Positions 1 to 9,038 are shown, counted from the stretch's first letter. The stretch: DNA of 64,000 bases from an uncultured Saprospiraceae bacterium (GCA_938045585.1 CALIAU010000022.1:124001-188000), one strand, 5' to 3'. Translations and numbers: made by a program. The notes: generated by a model from the sequence alone, not told the origin.

Positions 1-585
1 ACAGAACGAACACATATTGTCGCAGCCACGCATGATAGAAATAAAAGAAGTAACTCCATTGCTATCCAGACGTACAGGCGAAATATCTGCATAGGTTTCT
101 TCTCGAGAGAGTAGGACATTGATGGTACGTTCACCTCCCTTGGCCGTGTCAATGAGCTTAGGTAGGTCGCGATAAGCATCTGGACCTACAACGATATCTA
201 CGAGCTTTTCCTCATCCAGAAATTTACTCTTTAAACGTTCCGCCATACAGCCCAGAACACCCACCAGTGTCGCTGGTTTATTCTTTTTCACCTGATTAAA
301 AACCGTCAATCTCTGACGTACATTTTGCTCCGCCTTTTCGCGTATGCTGCAGGTATTAATCAGTATCAAATCCGCACTTGCCATTTCCTTAGTCGGGAAA
401 TAATTCTCCTCACGTAGGATAGATGCAACGACCTCTGTATCCGAGAAATTCATTGCACAACCGTATGATTCTACATAAAACTGCTTGGCATCTGCCGGTA
501 TTTGCGTCTCCGCAGTTAATACCTCTCCCTGCTTAGATTCGTCAGGTATATAGTCATCTGTGGCGATTGCCTCCTTTTTCTGCAT
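1..585 (-). CDS. miaB: tRNA-2-methylthio-N6-dimethylallyladenosine synthase MiaB, N-terminal part, cut by window edge
   Basis: Radical-SAM methylthiotransferase that adds the 2-methylthio group to i6A37 of tRNAs reading UNN codons. Reading from the ATG at 585, 195 codons are visible. The N-terminal UPF0004 domain has its three cluster cysteines in [24 protein letters not shown] and [10 protein letters not shown]. The radical-SAM motif CDNMCSFC (CxxxCxxC, residues 188-195) ends exactly at the first base of the window. About 250 further residues (SAM core and TRAM domain) must lie to the left. A consensus promoter precedes it at 610-641. The family call is firm because both cluster motifs are present in order. 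Confidence 0.95.
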   Translation of the reverse strand, partial: MQKKEAIATDDYIPDESKQGEVLTAETQIPADAKQFYVESYGCAMNFSDTEVVASILREENYFPTKEMASADLILINTCSIREKAEQNVRQRLTVFNQVKKNKPATLVGVLGCMAERLKSKFLDEEKLVDIVVGPDAYRDLPKLIDTAKGGERTINVLLSREETYADISPVRLDSNGVTSFISIMRGCDNMCSFC

Positions 586-609
586 GTATTTTCCTGTTTT
601 TGAGCTCGG

Positions 610-647
610 CAAAGATACGACATTAGAGAATGAATGACAAATTGTCA
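610..647 (-). promoter_or_regulatory. miaB promoter with overlapping palindrome
   Basis: On the minus strand TATCTTTG (610-617) matches the Bacteroidota -7 consensus TAnnTTTG. A TTTG (638-641) lies 20 bases upstream, as expected for the -33 element. The -33 box sits inside a perfect inverted repeat, TGACAA-A-TTGTCA (635-647), which could be an operator. The predicted start of transcription is about 20 bases before the miaB ATG. Confidence 0.6.
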
Positions 648-820
648 GGTAATAGTATCTATGCTTAATTTTTGGGCATGACCCTAGGCTCTTTTGCTTG
701 TATTAGTCATATTCTCTTGTTGGTTTATAAATAGAGTAGAGCTTGAGCTTAGCTGAGCATCTAACTATCTTCAGTGGTGGGGCATTTGCGAGAAGACAAG
801 CTAAAGGAACATCTTGGAAA

Positions 821-1745
821 CTATCGAACCAGTGTTACATTCCCAGTTCTAACTCCCTGTGTTCCATCTTTAAAGCGGAGGATAGCCGACCATATGTAAA
901 CTCCTTCTACAGAGGCCTGGGTATTTCGTGTACCATCCCAACCCTCATTAGCTTGGTTAGCCTGAATGTTTGATTTTTGGAACATTAAATTCCCCCATCT
1001 GTCATAAATTTCAAAACGCGCAATATCAAAGCTTAGATTACCCTGCAAGAAGAAGGAATTATTAGCACCTCCACTATTAGGATTAAAAACATTAGGAGCA
1101 TATATCTGTATATCGACTAGCTTCAATCCTAACTGATCACTTACGCTACAACCAGTTGCATTTTCTAGCGTCAGAGAAAGCTGCGTATCTGAGATACCTT
1201 GAATGCGTAGGTTTTTGCAAGTAGGACAATCCAGAGCTTGCATATTGTCACTTGCCCATTTAAATGCTCGTATAGGCGATTGGCTTACAAACTGAGGTTC
1301 TATTGTAATGGTTTCACCGAGCTCTAGAGAAATGTCATCGCCTAGTTCCAGACTAATTTCATCCAAGCTAACTAGGGCAGTAGCAACAGTCTGATCACAG
1401 TCCGTAGTTATGGTAACTTGGTATGAACCCTCTCGATCCACTATAATTTCTTCCGTTGTTTCGCCGGTACTCCATAAGTAAGAATTTGCTCCGTACACAC
1501 CTGCGTGGATTGTTGTTTCACCTCCTTCGCATATACCAAAAAACTGATTGTCTATTTCAGAACTTAGTGCTTCTATAGAAAAGATTGTCGCATCATTTGG
1601 AATTGCTGTAGATGGATCATCTGATAACACAGAATCAAACTCTAAATCATCTAAGCGAATTCCTGATAAGATCACTTGATTAAGAAAGTCTCCTACATTT
1701 GCATCCTCATTTATCCTCAGTACAACTTCAAATGACAGAACGAGG
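821..1745 (-). pseudogene. C-terminal fragment of a T9SS type B surface protein, 5' end lost
   Basis: The open frame can be followed back to 1792, but its first residues read through DNA that encodes a symporter in another frame, so the true protein sequence begins near 1745. What remains is about 300 residues of an extracellular protein. It contains a short Ig-like segment around WSTGETTEEI and then a complete type B (CHU_C-like) sorting domain: APNVFNPN, FEIYDRWGNLMF, EGWDGT and a final GNVTLVR. There is no signal peptide and no start of its own. This looks like the tail of a large surface protein joined by deletion or rearrangement to the symporter remnant upstream. An assembly chimera is the main alternative. 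Confidence 0.75.
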
Positions 1746-2439
1746 CGATAAACCATAGCCAAACTATTTTTGAATCTGCTAGTTCTGACCAATTATATTG
1801 ATGGCTCGGTAGTTTTTCAACAAAACCACTAATTCCCCCTACTTGTTTTAAAGATAAAAAAGCTAAGATAATAGCAACAGGAATCATTATTATCAGCTGC
1901 ATAAAATCACTTGCTACCACTGCCCATGATCCTCCAATAAGAGAGATAATGAGAACAGTAATTCCAACAGCGAGAACTGTCATTTCCATACTTACCCCAA
2001 ATACTGTCGATACTATAATTCCTAATCCATATAGCCATACTCCACCATGTATTACCCCAAAAGGAACTACCAACCAAGTAAAAAATTGCTCATTGACCCT
2101 GCCAAATCGCTCCCGCACAAGTTCTATTGCCGTAACTAATCTTGATTGCCTAAATCGTTTAGAGAAATAAAGAAAACTGATAAAAAATCCTACCCCATTC
2201 GCCATATAGACAGTAAATACAAAGGTTCCAGTTTCATATGCCTTTCCAGCAGCTCCAGTGTAGGTAACAGCACTAATAAATGACATAAATGTGGTAGCTC
2301 CAACCATCCACCATAACATACTTCAACCACCCCTAAAATAGTCACTGGTGCTTTTGTTCATCCTTTTAAAAATGATACCTAAAGCCATCATTAAGAAAAA
2401 ATAGGCAATGACAACTAGATAATCGAAAATTGAAAGCAT
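1746..2439 (-). pseudogene. Sodium:solute symporter (SSF family), nonsense mutation and 3' truncation
   Basis: Translation from the ATG at 2439 gives a typical SSF N-terminus (first membrane helix, then TSDYFRGG). An in-frame TGA at 2323-2325 falls exactly where the family has a third glycine (RGG-G-SMLWWMVG), so a GGA to TGA change is likely. The frame then continues through about five further membrane helices, including ISAVTYTGAAGK and GGSWAVVASDFMQ. It stops being symporter-like near NWSELADSKIVWLW, close to 1750, where sequence of an unrelated T9SS protein begins. Full SSF proteins have 13 or more helices, so more than half is missing. It probably imported a sugar acid for the adjacent GntR-controlled locus (inference from context). 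Not functional as read. Confidence 0.8.
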
Positions 2440-2559
2440 TAGTTTCTTTTTAGCGAGGGAAGTATGATATCAAAAAAGTCAAGCATTTTCAGAAACGTAA
2501 AAAATCGAGAACGTTTTAACTTTTTAATAAGAAAGTACCCTAAAGTATAAAAAAATATT

Positions 2560-2591
2560 TAATTTTGGTTGACCAGTAATTGGTTGACCAA
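2560..2591 (+). promoter_or_regulatory. Promoter of the GntR gene with two tandem TTGGT-TG-ACCAA operators
   Basis: TAATTTTG (2560-2567) matches the -7 consensus. Overlapping and following it are two direct copies of GGTTGACCARTAATT spaced by 15 bases. Each holds a palindrome: TTGGT-TG-ACCAG (2565-2576, one arm imperfect) and TTGGT-TG-ACCAA (2580-2591, perfect). TTGGTNNACCAA is the established operator form of UxuR/ExuR-type FadR-subfamily GntR repressors. Overlap with the -7 element suggests autorepression. The sites also lie between the divergent symporter relic (start 2439) and the regulator. Confidence 0.7.
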
Positions 2592-2609
2592 TAATTTTAA
2601 TATATCTGT

Positions 2610-3302
2610 ATGCTAGAAAATTTAAGTCGGATAAAGGTAGATGATCCAGTCGATTTGATAATCTCTCAAATTAGAGAATTGATTTTGTCAGGAAGATTTA
2701 AGCCTGGTGAAAAACTTCCACCAGAACGTAAATTGGCTGAACATTTTGGTGTTTCTAGAAATCAGGTACGAGAAGCAATTAACAAACTTCAGATTTATGG
2801 AATCCTTAAAGTCTTACCGCAAAGTGGTACCTATATAGCTGGACTTGGATTAGTCGCTATTGAAGGATTGATTACAGATATTCTAAAGCTAGATAAACCA
2901 GAATTCAAATCCTTAGTAGAAACAAGAATACTACTAGAAAAAGAAGCAGCAAGATTAGCTGCAATACATAGTACGAAAGATGATATTGTACAATTAAAAA
3001 ATGCATTGAGTCGCTACGAAGAAAAGCTACGTGAAGGAGATGTTGCTGTCGAAGAAGATCTCATATTCCATCTTAAGATAGCTGAAGCAGGTAAAAACGA
3101 GGTTCTGAAAACACTTATGATGATTATTACGCCTGACATCGTAAAAAATTTCATAAAACTCAAAGTGTGCAATGAAAAAAACAACAAAAAGACTATTGAA
3201 GAACATCGCTTAATATTACAAATGATAAGTGATGGAAATCCAGATGGTGCGGTTGATGCTATGGAGGAACACCTTCAAGAAGTCAAAGATTTTCAATTAT
3301 AA
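2610..3302 (+). CDS. GntR-family (FadR subfamily) transcriptional regulator, probably of uronate use
   Basis: 230 residues, full length for the subfamily. The winged-helix GntR domain occupies residues 10-75 (LILSGRFKPGEKLPPERKLA, then FGVSRNQVREAINKL). An all-helical FCD ligand-binding domain follows at about 95-225, with typical RILLEKEAARLA and HLKIAEAGKN segments. FCD regulators sense small carboxylic or sugar acids. Two UxuR/ExuR-like palindromes lie just upstream. The neighbours are relics of a symporter, a SusC receptor and mannonate dehydratase, all fitting a hexuronate or aldonate locus. The gene itself shows no damage. Sugar-acid specificity is inference from operator shape and neighbours. 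Confidence 0.85.
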   Translation: MLENLSRIKVDDPVDLIISQIRELILSGRFKPGEKLPPERKLAEHFGVSRNQVREAINKLQIYGILKVLPQSGTYIAGLGLVAIEGLITDILKLDKPEFKSLVETRILLEKEAARLAAIHSTKDDIVQLKNALSRYEEKLREGDVAVEEDLIFHLKIAEAGKNEVLKTLMMIITPDIVKNFIKLKVCNEKNNKKTIEEHRLILQMISDGNPDGAVDAMEEHLQEVKDFQL

Positions 3303-3378
3303 ACCATAATTTTTTTAGATAGAATTTGAAATTAAGTTCTGTCATCGGACAATTTTTAATGAAAAAACTTTTTTAATT

Positions 3379-4467
3379 ATGAAAAAAACTATGAAATACT
3401 GGCTATTCAGTAAAGTCAGTGTTGTAATTTTTATGTGTTTTGCAAGCACAACAATGTTGCTCTCCCAAACAGTTTCTGGAGAACTCTTTGATGAGACAGG
3501 TTTGCCCATGATCGGTGCAAATGTCCTAGTTCAAGGAACGGATACAGGAACAATTTCTGATGTCGATGGAAAATTTGAAGTAGCTGCTAATCCAGGTGAT
3601 GTTCTTGTAGTCAGCTATGTTGGTTATAAAGATCAATATCTAACAGTCGGGAACGACAGATATATATCTTTTGCAATGTCAGCAAATTCCCTTGAACTAG
3701 ATGAGGTAATTATTGTGGGTTACGGTACTCGGAAAAAGTCGCACAATACTGGTGCTATTGCACAGGTGGAAGGAGATGCCGTAGCTGCTATTCAGGCAGC
3801 TAGAATTGATGATGCCTTAGCAGGTAAATTATCAGGTGTATTAATCCAGAACCAAAGTGGTGAGCCCGGCGGAGATCCAAAAATCCAGATTAGAGGTGCC
3901 TCTTCCATTACTGGAAATTCAAACCCACTTGTTGTTGTTGATGGATATCCAATCTCAGGAAGTTTGGCTACTGTCAATCCAAATGATGTGGAAAGTATTT
4001 AGGTTTTAAAAGACGCTGCATCAGCTGCGATCTATGGATCTAGAGGAGCCAACGGTGTAATACTAGTAACTACTAAGAAAGGAAGTTCTGGTAAAACCCA
4101 ATTTAGCTATAATGGCTACGTAAGTACATCAAAAAAATATAGAGATAATATAAACTATACTGCTAGCGAATGGGCAGACATTGCAGATGAAAGAATTGCT
4201 AACGGAACATGGGATGTAACCGAGCTAAATGCAATTGCTCCTGGTTTCGTTGATTTTAAAATTGATGGTTACAGAAACTCTCCTGACGTTGTTGCAATTG
4301 AGGATCATGTATTTGGAACTGGTAGCACTGTAGCGCATGACTTTAGCATGGCTGGAGGAAGTGATGATACGAAGTTTTTTGCTTCAGTGGGAGTTCAAAA
4401 TATTGATGGTGTTGTTATAACACAGGATTTTGAACGATACAATGCTCGTTTAAATGTAGAGGCTGAT
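3379..4467 (+). pseudogene. SusC/RagA-like TonB-dependent receptor, nonsense mutation and 3' loss
   Basis: The ATG at 3379 opens a clear SusC N-terminus: signal peptide (residues 1-30), carboxypeptidase-regulatory-like domain (VSGELFDETGLPMIGANVLV), TonB-box region and plug (IQIRGASSITGNSNPLVVVD). An in-frame TAG at 4000-4002 falls in NDVESI-stop-VLKDAASAAIYG, where the family has ESIEVLKDA, so GAG to TAG is likely. The same frame runs on as plug and early barrel to FERYNARLNVEAD near 4467. It then passes without a frameshift into mannonate dehydratase. Only about 360 of roughly 1000 receptor residues remain. No SusD partner is found. Confidence 0.85.
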
Positions 4468-4953
4468 AATCAAGATGGCTATAAAGTAATCAGGAATCAT
4501 ACTACAACACCCTTAGCACTGGGTGAGATATTTAATACAATCTGGGATGCAAAAGAACTCATTGTAAATCAAACTATAGATTATCTAAGAGCTTCTATTA
4601 CGCATGGAGGTGGTATCACACCCTTACGTAGAATGGCAGATTTTGCTGCAATGTATGATATTAGAATGGCACCGCATGGTGCACCGGATCTATCACCAAT
4701 TTGTCATGCGGCGCATGCACATTTTAATATATGGGCTCCTAATTTTGGATTACAAGAATTTATAGGATTTGGCAATGAAAAATTAAATAGTGTGTTTTCT
4801 CATCCACTCTCTTTCAACAATGGCTATATCCTTTTGGAAGATAAGCCAGGTCTTGGTGTAGATTATAATGAAGAAGAGGCAGCAAAGTATACCTACAAAA
4901 GATCATATTTGCCTGTCTCAAGGCTTGAGGATGGGACCTTATGGTATTGGTAA
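4468..4953 (+). pseudogene. C-terminal fragment of D-mannonate dehydratase (enolase superfamily, ManD/RspA-like)
   Basis: About 161 residues that match the C-terminal part of ManD-type enolase-superfamily enzymes: NQDGYKVIRNHTTTPLALGE, ITHGGGITPLRRMADFA, HGAPDLSPICHAAHAHF, KPGLGVDYNEEEAAKY, and the terminal RLEDGTLWYW. The last metal-binding glutamate (in LALGEIFN) is present. The N-terminal capping domain, the catalytic Tyr/Arg loop and the first two metal ligands are missing, so it cannot be an active dehydratase. It continues in frame from the SusC fragment, with the junction inside or next to the codons for EAD-NQDG (about 4460-4475). ManD acts in glucuronate/mannonate breakdown, which agrees with the adjacent GntR regulator. 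Confidence 0.85.
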
Positions 4954-5086
4954 GAATAGATTTTACCAAAGGATTGAAAGATAATGTCGCGAAGAATTAT
5001 AGCACTCTTAATATTCCAAATTCATTTTTAGATTAGTTGGCATATTTTCTACTTATTTTTAGATGTAACTAACAAATATTTGCATT

Positions 5087-5950
5087 ATGAAAATACTAAC
5101 ATCTATACTCATTTTATGTATCCTAGTTTTTCAAGTTTGTGCACAAAAGACCATCGAACAAGGGAAGCAGTGGAATATCATTAATTACAAAGGCTTCACA
5201 CCAAACTTTTGTACGGATTTATATTCCTTTAGAAATGATACAATAATTAACGGAGTAGAATATCTTGAGCTGTTTACTAAAAGTGATACTGTCCAGTCAG
5301 CTGTTTGGATCTCTGATAATGTATTTATGAGAGAAAATAATCAAAATCAAATATTTCTCTTAGACGATGAAGAAGAAATAATGATGTATGATTTTAATCT
5401 CATAGAAGGGGATAGCTTTTTTGTTGATTATGACGGTAGTGAATGTGATCTAATAGTATATCAAATAGATTCTATAGCGATGCTTAATGGTGAATTGAGA
5501 AAACGCATTCGTTTAGTACGTTCAGATGAACCGGACCCAGATCAGCCCTGGGCCGGATATATCGTTTGGATTCAGGGCATGGGAAGTACGACTTCCCTTA
5601 CGCAATATGCAGGTTCTTGTTTTGTAGATTCTTTTTATGACTTACTCTGCTTTTATGAAAACGAAGAAATACTCTATACGAGTCCATATACACAAGGCTG
5701 TTTTCTTACACCTGTAAAGGATATTGAAAATACCATTAGCCTAAGAATGTACCCCAATCCCGTACATGATATATTACATCTGGAAACAACATCTAAAGTG
5801 GAACAAGTAAATATATATACATTAGATGGGCAATTATTATTAAGCTCTCATGAGACCAGTGTGTCGCTAGGGGCTATTGCTCCTGGACTCTACTTGGTGC
5901 GGATAGAAACGGCAGATGGTATTGCTCTTAAAAAGCTATTCGTAGAGTAA
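5087..5950 (+). CDS. Secreted protein of unknown function with T9SS type A sorting domain
   Basis: 287 residues. A signal peptide is clear (MKILTSILILCILVFQVCAQ). The central 190 residues resemble no enzyme I recognise; they are rich in aromatic and acidic residues with several cysteines and look like a beta-sheet domain. The last 70 residues form a type A T9SS C-terminal domain (MYPNPVHDILHLET, VNIYTLDGQLL, GLYLVRIETADG, KKLFVE). The product is therefore predicted to cross the outer membrane and be anchored or released at the surface. It stands alone downstream of the decayed uronate locus, 133 bases after the ManD relic. Confidence 0.8.
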   Translation: MKILTSILILCILVFQVCAQKTIEQGKQWNIINYKGFTPNFCTDLYSFRNDTIINGVEYLELFTKSDTVQSAVWISDNVFMRENNQNQIFLLDDEEEIMMYDFNLIEGDSFFVDYDGSECDLIVYQIDSIAMLNGELRKRIRLVRSDEPDPDQPWAGYIVWIQGMGSTTSLTQYAGSCFVDSFYDLLCFYENEEILYTSPYTQGCFLTPVKDIENTISLRMYPNPVHDILHLETTSKVEQVNIYTLDGQLLLSSHETSVSLGAIAPGLYLVRIETADGIALKKLFVE

Positions 5951-6069
5951 CTTGCTTTCAGAATAGTTTTAAGAAACTTTGGTCTTCGGTCTTGCATTGA
6001 TTACATTCGCTATGATGCTAGGGTTTGGCTATCTTGTTTGCATAAGATCCCTGCTCTAAATAATAGTAG

Positions 6070-6435
6070 ATGGATATTGTAATTAAAATTTTAATTGGTC
6101 TTGTAGCCTTTCTTCATTGTTACTTTTTATGGTTTGAAATGTTTGCATGGGAGACCAAGGGAAGAAAAGTATTTTCTTCTTTCCCTAAGGAATTATTTGG
6201 GCAAACAAAAACGATGGCTGCAAACCAAGGTTTATACAATGGATTTTTAGCAGCTGGACTTATCTGGACCTTTTTCATTCAAGATGCAGAATGGAATAGA
6301 AACATCTCTCTGTTTTTCTTAAGCTGTGTTGCAATAGCTGGCTTGTATGGAGCCTATTCCGTAGACAAAAAAATATTATTTGTGCAAGCGCTTCCTGCAC
6401 TCATTGCAATCAGTTTGATTTTAATAGCAGCCTAA
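6070..6435 (+). CDS. DUF1304 family small membrane protein
   Basis: 121 residues with four predicted membrane helices. The family pattern is visible: HCYFLWFEMFAWETKGRKVF near the N-terminus, then FGQTKTMAANQGLYNGFLAAGL. DUF1304 proteins are integral membrane proteins of unknown function, usually about 120 residues, so this one is full length. The Nudix gene starts 25 bases downstream on the same strand and may be cotranscribed. No specific role can be read from the sequence. Confidence 0.85.
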   Translation: MDIVIKILIGLVAFLHCYFLWFEMFAWETKGRKVFSSFPKELFGQTKTMAANQGLYNGFLAAGLIWTFFIQDAEWNRNISLFFLSCVAIAGLYGAYSVDKKILFVQALPALIAISLILIAA

Positions 6436-6460
6436 GCGGAAGCATGCGTAAAACGCCTAC

Positions 6461-6991
6461 ATGAAATTATTAAAAACCCACTACCATCCAGATTTAAATA
6501 GTCTTGAAAATAAAACGGTGTTTACGCGTCTAGCTACACGTAGTATTGCCATACATGGTAAAGAGATTTTACTGATGTATACTGCACGGTATGAAGACTA
6601 TAGTCTACCAGGAGGAGGTTTGGATGAAGGGGAAGATAGAATAGAGGGAATGAAGCGGGAGTTGACTGAAGAAACGGGTGCTCAAAATATCTCAAATATT
6701 CAGCCCTTTGGGGTCTATGAAGAATACAGGCCCTGGTACAAATCAGACTATGATGTGCAACATATGATTTCCTATTGCTATACCTGCGAAATAAATAAGG
6801 AATTGGGTCTTGCGCACTTAGAGTCTTATGAAAAGAAAAATGGTATGCAAGCCATTTGGGTAAATATTCAGGAGGCGATTGCGCACAACAAACGCACAAT
6901 GCAATCCAGTGAAAAAAAAGGCCTGTCTATAGAAAGAGAGACCTTTTTGTTGGAATATATTTCTAATCTACATCCCTACCTAGCCACATAA
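6461..6991 (+). CDS. NUDIX hydrolase
   Basis: 176 residues. The Nudix box is complete, with the form GGLDEGE-x7-REL-TEETGA at about residues 51-73. It provides the acidic ligands for Mg2+ used to split nucleoside-diphosphate-X substrates. The N-terminal strand region (TRLATRSIAIHGKEILLMYT) and the ADP-ribose-type overall layout are normal. The substrate cannot be told from sequence alone. It sits directly after the DUF1304 gene. The C-terminal 30 residues are a helical extension. Confidence 0.88.
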   Translation: MKLLKTHYHPDLNSLENKTVFTRLATRSIAIHGKEILLMYTARYEDYSLPGGGLDEGEDRIEGMKRELTEETGAQNISNIQPFGVYEEYRPWYKSDYDVQHMISYCYTCEINKELGLAHLESYEKKNGMQAIWVNIQEAIAHNKRTMQSSEKKGLSIERETFLLEYISNLHPYLAT

Positions 6992-7129
6992 TTTGAATTA
7001 GAGTCAATGAATCTAGAGTCAGAGAAACATATGCATTGTATTAGGAAAGGGAATGCCCATTTCAAAGGCAACAAAGTGTGAAATTTGGAAACAAAGAGTT
7101 ACATTAATATTGAATTAAAAAATGCTAAT

Positions 7130-7555
7130 ATGAAAACAACAACTTTTTTGACATTTGTAGGTGATCAATGTGGAAAGGCAGAAGAAGCGATAAATTTCTA
7201 CACCACTGTCTTTCCAAATTCTAAGATTTTAAGTATCACTAAATACGCAGAGGGACAAGTGGGTGGTACACCAGATCTAGTCAAACTCGGAGTGTTTACA
7301 ATAAATGGAACAGAATATTTGCTTTCAGAAAACAACTATAAACATGCCTGGTCGTTTTCACCTGGGGTTTCAATGTACATAGAAAGTAATTCTGAAAGTG
7401 AAATAGACAACTTGTTCGAACAACTCTCTTCAAATGGGGGAAAGGTAATGGTACCTTTGGCTGATTACAGCGCTCCTAATTTTGGTTTTGGAAAAAAGTT
7501 TGGATGGTGCGAAGATAAGTATGGTGTTTCTTGGCAGATTAATCTAGCAGAGTAA
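7130..7555 (+). CDS. VOC-fold PhnB-like protein (3-demethylubiquinone methyltransferase-like domain, PF06983 type)
   Basis: 141 residues from the ATG at 7130. A longer frame opens with TTG at 7085 but adds 15 poorly conserved residues. Features of this glyoxalase/VOC subgroup are TFLTFVGDQCGKAEEAINFY, VFPNSKILSITKY, a central LLSENNYKHAWSFSPGVSMY, and the terminal KFGWCEDKYGVSWQINL. These proteins are often annotated as methyltransferases without evidence; most have unknown function, and the fold is a metal-binding beta-alpha-beta sandwich. The gene converges on the thiolase gene across a repeat-filled interval. Confidence 0.85.
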   Translation: MKTTTFLTFVGDQCGKAEEAINFYTTVFPNSKILSITKYAEGQVGGTPDLVKLGVFTINGTEYLLSENNYKHAWSFSPGVSMYIESNSESEIDNLFEQLSSNGGKVMVPLADYSAPNFGFGKKFGWCEDKYGVSWQINLAE

Positions 7556-7658
7556 AGCATAAAAACATAAGTCAATAGTAATATTGTATTTTACAAAAAT
7601 CCAACTGTTTTTTAAATTCCTGAATAAGAGGCCAGCTTGCTTGTAATCGCATGAGAGG

Positions 7659-7862
7659 CCTGCCTGCTTGTGCACGCAAGCATGCCGTTTGTCCGCTTCG
7701 TCTCGCACGCATCGCTCTATCCATCTCTTTAACCTTCAATCTCGCACACGCCGCTCTTCTGCGTCCTGACTGCTCGCGCACGCAAGCCGTTATTCCGTTC
7801 GTCTGTTATTCCGTTTGTCTGTTGGTCCGTTCATCTGTTGGTCCGTTCGTCCGTTCCTCCGT
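7659..7862. repeat. Intergenic repeat A: GC palindrome plus nine 8-bp units abutting the thiolase stop codon
   Basis: The interval between the convergent genes ending at 7555 and 7863 is 307 bases. Its first 100 bases are AT-rich without features. At 7659-7686 there is a palindromic stretch (CCTGCCTGCTTG...CAAGCATGC). A second block of GCACGC-type words follows to about 7790. Then nine consecutive 8-mers run from 7791 to 7862 with the pattern TNNTCYGT (for example TATTCCGT, TCGTCTGT, TGGTCCGT). The last unit ends one base before the complement of the thiolase TAG (7863-7865). Read in the thiolase sense, the units are ACRGANNA and begin immediately after the stop codon. Confidence 0.85.
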
Positions 7863-9038
7863 CTACACTCTAATCACCAGCGCACTCGCACCACCACCTC
7901 CATTACAAAGCGTAGCACAACCGATGCCACCACCATTCTGTTTAAGTGCATGATTCAAGGTCGTAACGATACGCGCACCCGAAGCACCTAGTGGGTGACC
8001 TAGAGAAACCGCACCACCATGGATGTTGACTTTTTCATTGTCTATGTTCAAGGTTTTATTGAAGGCTAGTGTTACTACAGAAAATGCTTCGTTAACCTCA
8101 AACAGAGCAACATCGTCCACGCCAAGGCCTGCTCGTTTTAAGGCGAGGGGGGCCGCTTTAGTAGGTGCTGTAGTAAACCATTCTGGTTCGTGGGCCGCAT
8201 CTGCAAAGGAAATTATTTCTGCAATAGGTGTTAGGCCATGTGCTTTCAATGCCGCTTCACTTACTACAATTAGTGCTGAGGCACCATCATTTATTGTAGA
8301 TGAATTTGCCGCAGTGGCAGTACCGTCTTTAGAAAAGGCCGGACGCAGGTTTGGTATCTTTTCGAACTTTACTTTTTTGTATTCTTCATCCTCAGACATG
8401 ATGATAGGATCGCCACGACGTTGTGGAATGCTTATGGGAATAATCTCGTCTTTAAATTTCCCTGCTTCCGTAGCAGCAGCTGCCCGTTTATACGAACTGA
8501 CTGCAAAAGCATCTTGTTCTTCTCGACTTATCTCATATTTTGTAGCAGTACTATCTGCAAATTGTCCCATGGGACCCTGCTCGTATACATCGCGCAATCC
8601 ATCCTTTTCTAGACCATCAATAAGGTCAACTCCTCCATACTTGAGCCCCCATCTTGCCTTTGGCAGGTAGTAGGGAATATTAGACATGGATTCCATGCCG
8701 CCGGCCATCAGGATGTCGTTTTGACCTAGCATGATACTTTGTGCAGCTAGCATTATCGTTTTCATGCCACTAGAACAGACCTTATTTACTGTGGTACAAG
8801 GAACAGTGTTAGGAATTCCTGCTCCTAAGGCAGCCTGTCTCGCCGGAGCTTGTCCTAGATTGGCTTGGCATACATTGCCGAAATACACTTCTTCCACCTT
8901 ATCGGCTGGAATGCCTGATTTATCTAAGGCTCCCTGCATTGCAATGGTGCCCAGTTGGGTGGCTGAAAAGGATGAAAGGGCTCCTCCGAAGCTTCCTAGA
9001 GGGGTGCGAACTGCTGAAACTATATATGCTTTATTCAT
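7863..9038 (-). CDS. Acetyl-CoA acetyltransferase (thiolase family)
   Basis: 391 residues from the ATG at 9038 (a GTG two codons upstream is less likely). It catalyses the reversible Claisen condensation of two acetyl-CoA, or thiolytic cleavage in beta-oxidation. Catalytic landmarks are all present: nucleophilic Cys in NKVCSSGMK near residue 88, NEAF loop, GHPLGASGAR with the catalytic His, and the second Cys in CNGGGGASA. Length is normal. It stands alone, divergent from the TPR gene. The best match is the biosynthetic/degradative AtoB-PhaA type, but FadA-type use cannot be excluded. Its stop codon touches an 8-bp tandem array. Confidence 0.92.
   Translation of the reverse strand: MNKAYIVSAVRTPLGSFGGALSSFSATQLGTIAMQGALDKSGIPADKVEEVYFGNVCQANLGQAPARQAALGAGIPNTVPCTTVNKVCSSGMKTIMLAAQSIMLGQNDILMAGGMESMSNIPYYLPKARWGLKYGGVDLIDGLEKDGLRDVYEQGPMGQFADSTATKYEISREEQDAFAVSSYKRAAAATEAGKFKDEIIPISIPQRRGDPIIMSEDEEYKKVKFEKIPNLRPAFSKDGTATAANSSTINDGASALIVVSEAALKAHGLTPIAEIISFADAAHEPEWFTTAPTKAAPLALKRAGLGVDDVALFEVNEAFSVVTLAFNKTLNIDNEKVNIHGGAVSLGHPLGASGARIVTTLNHALKQNGGGIGCATLCNGGGGASALVIRV

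Noticed and set aside
1-4953. Reading the left end as an ordinary functional sugar locus
   Set aside because: Internal stops at 2323 and 4000 and two junctions between unrelated proteins leave only the regulator intact.
7572-7953. Open frames on both strands across the repeat between the VOC and thiolase genes
   Set aside because: They read through the 8-bp array and GC palindromes and give Arg/Cys/Ser-rich low-complexity peptides; they are products of the repeat.
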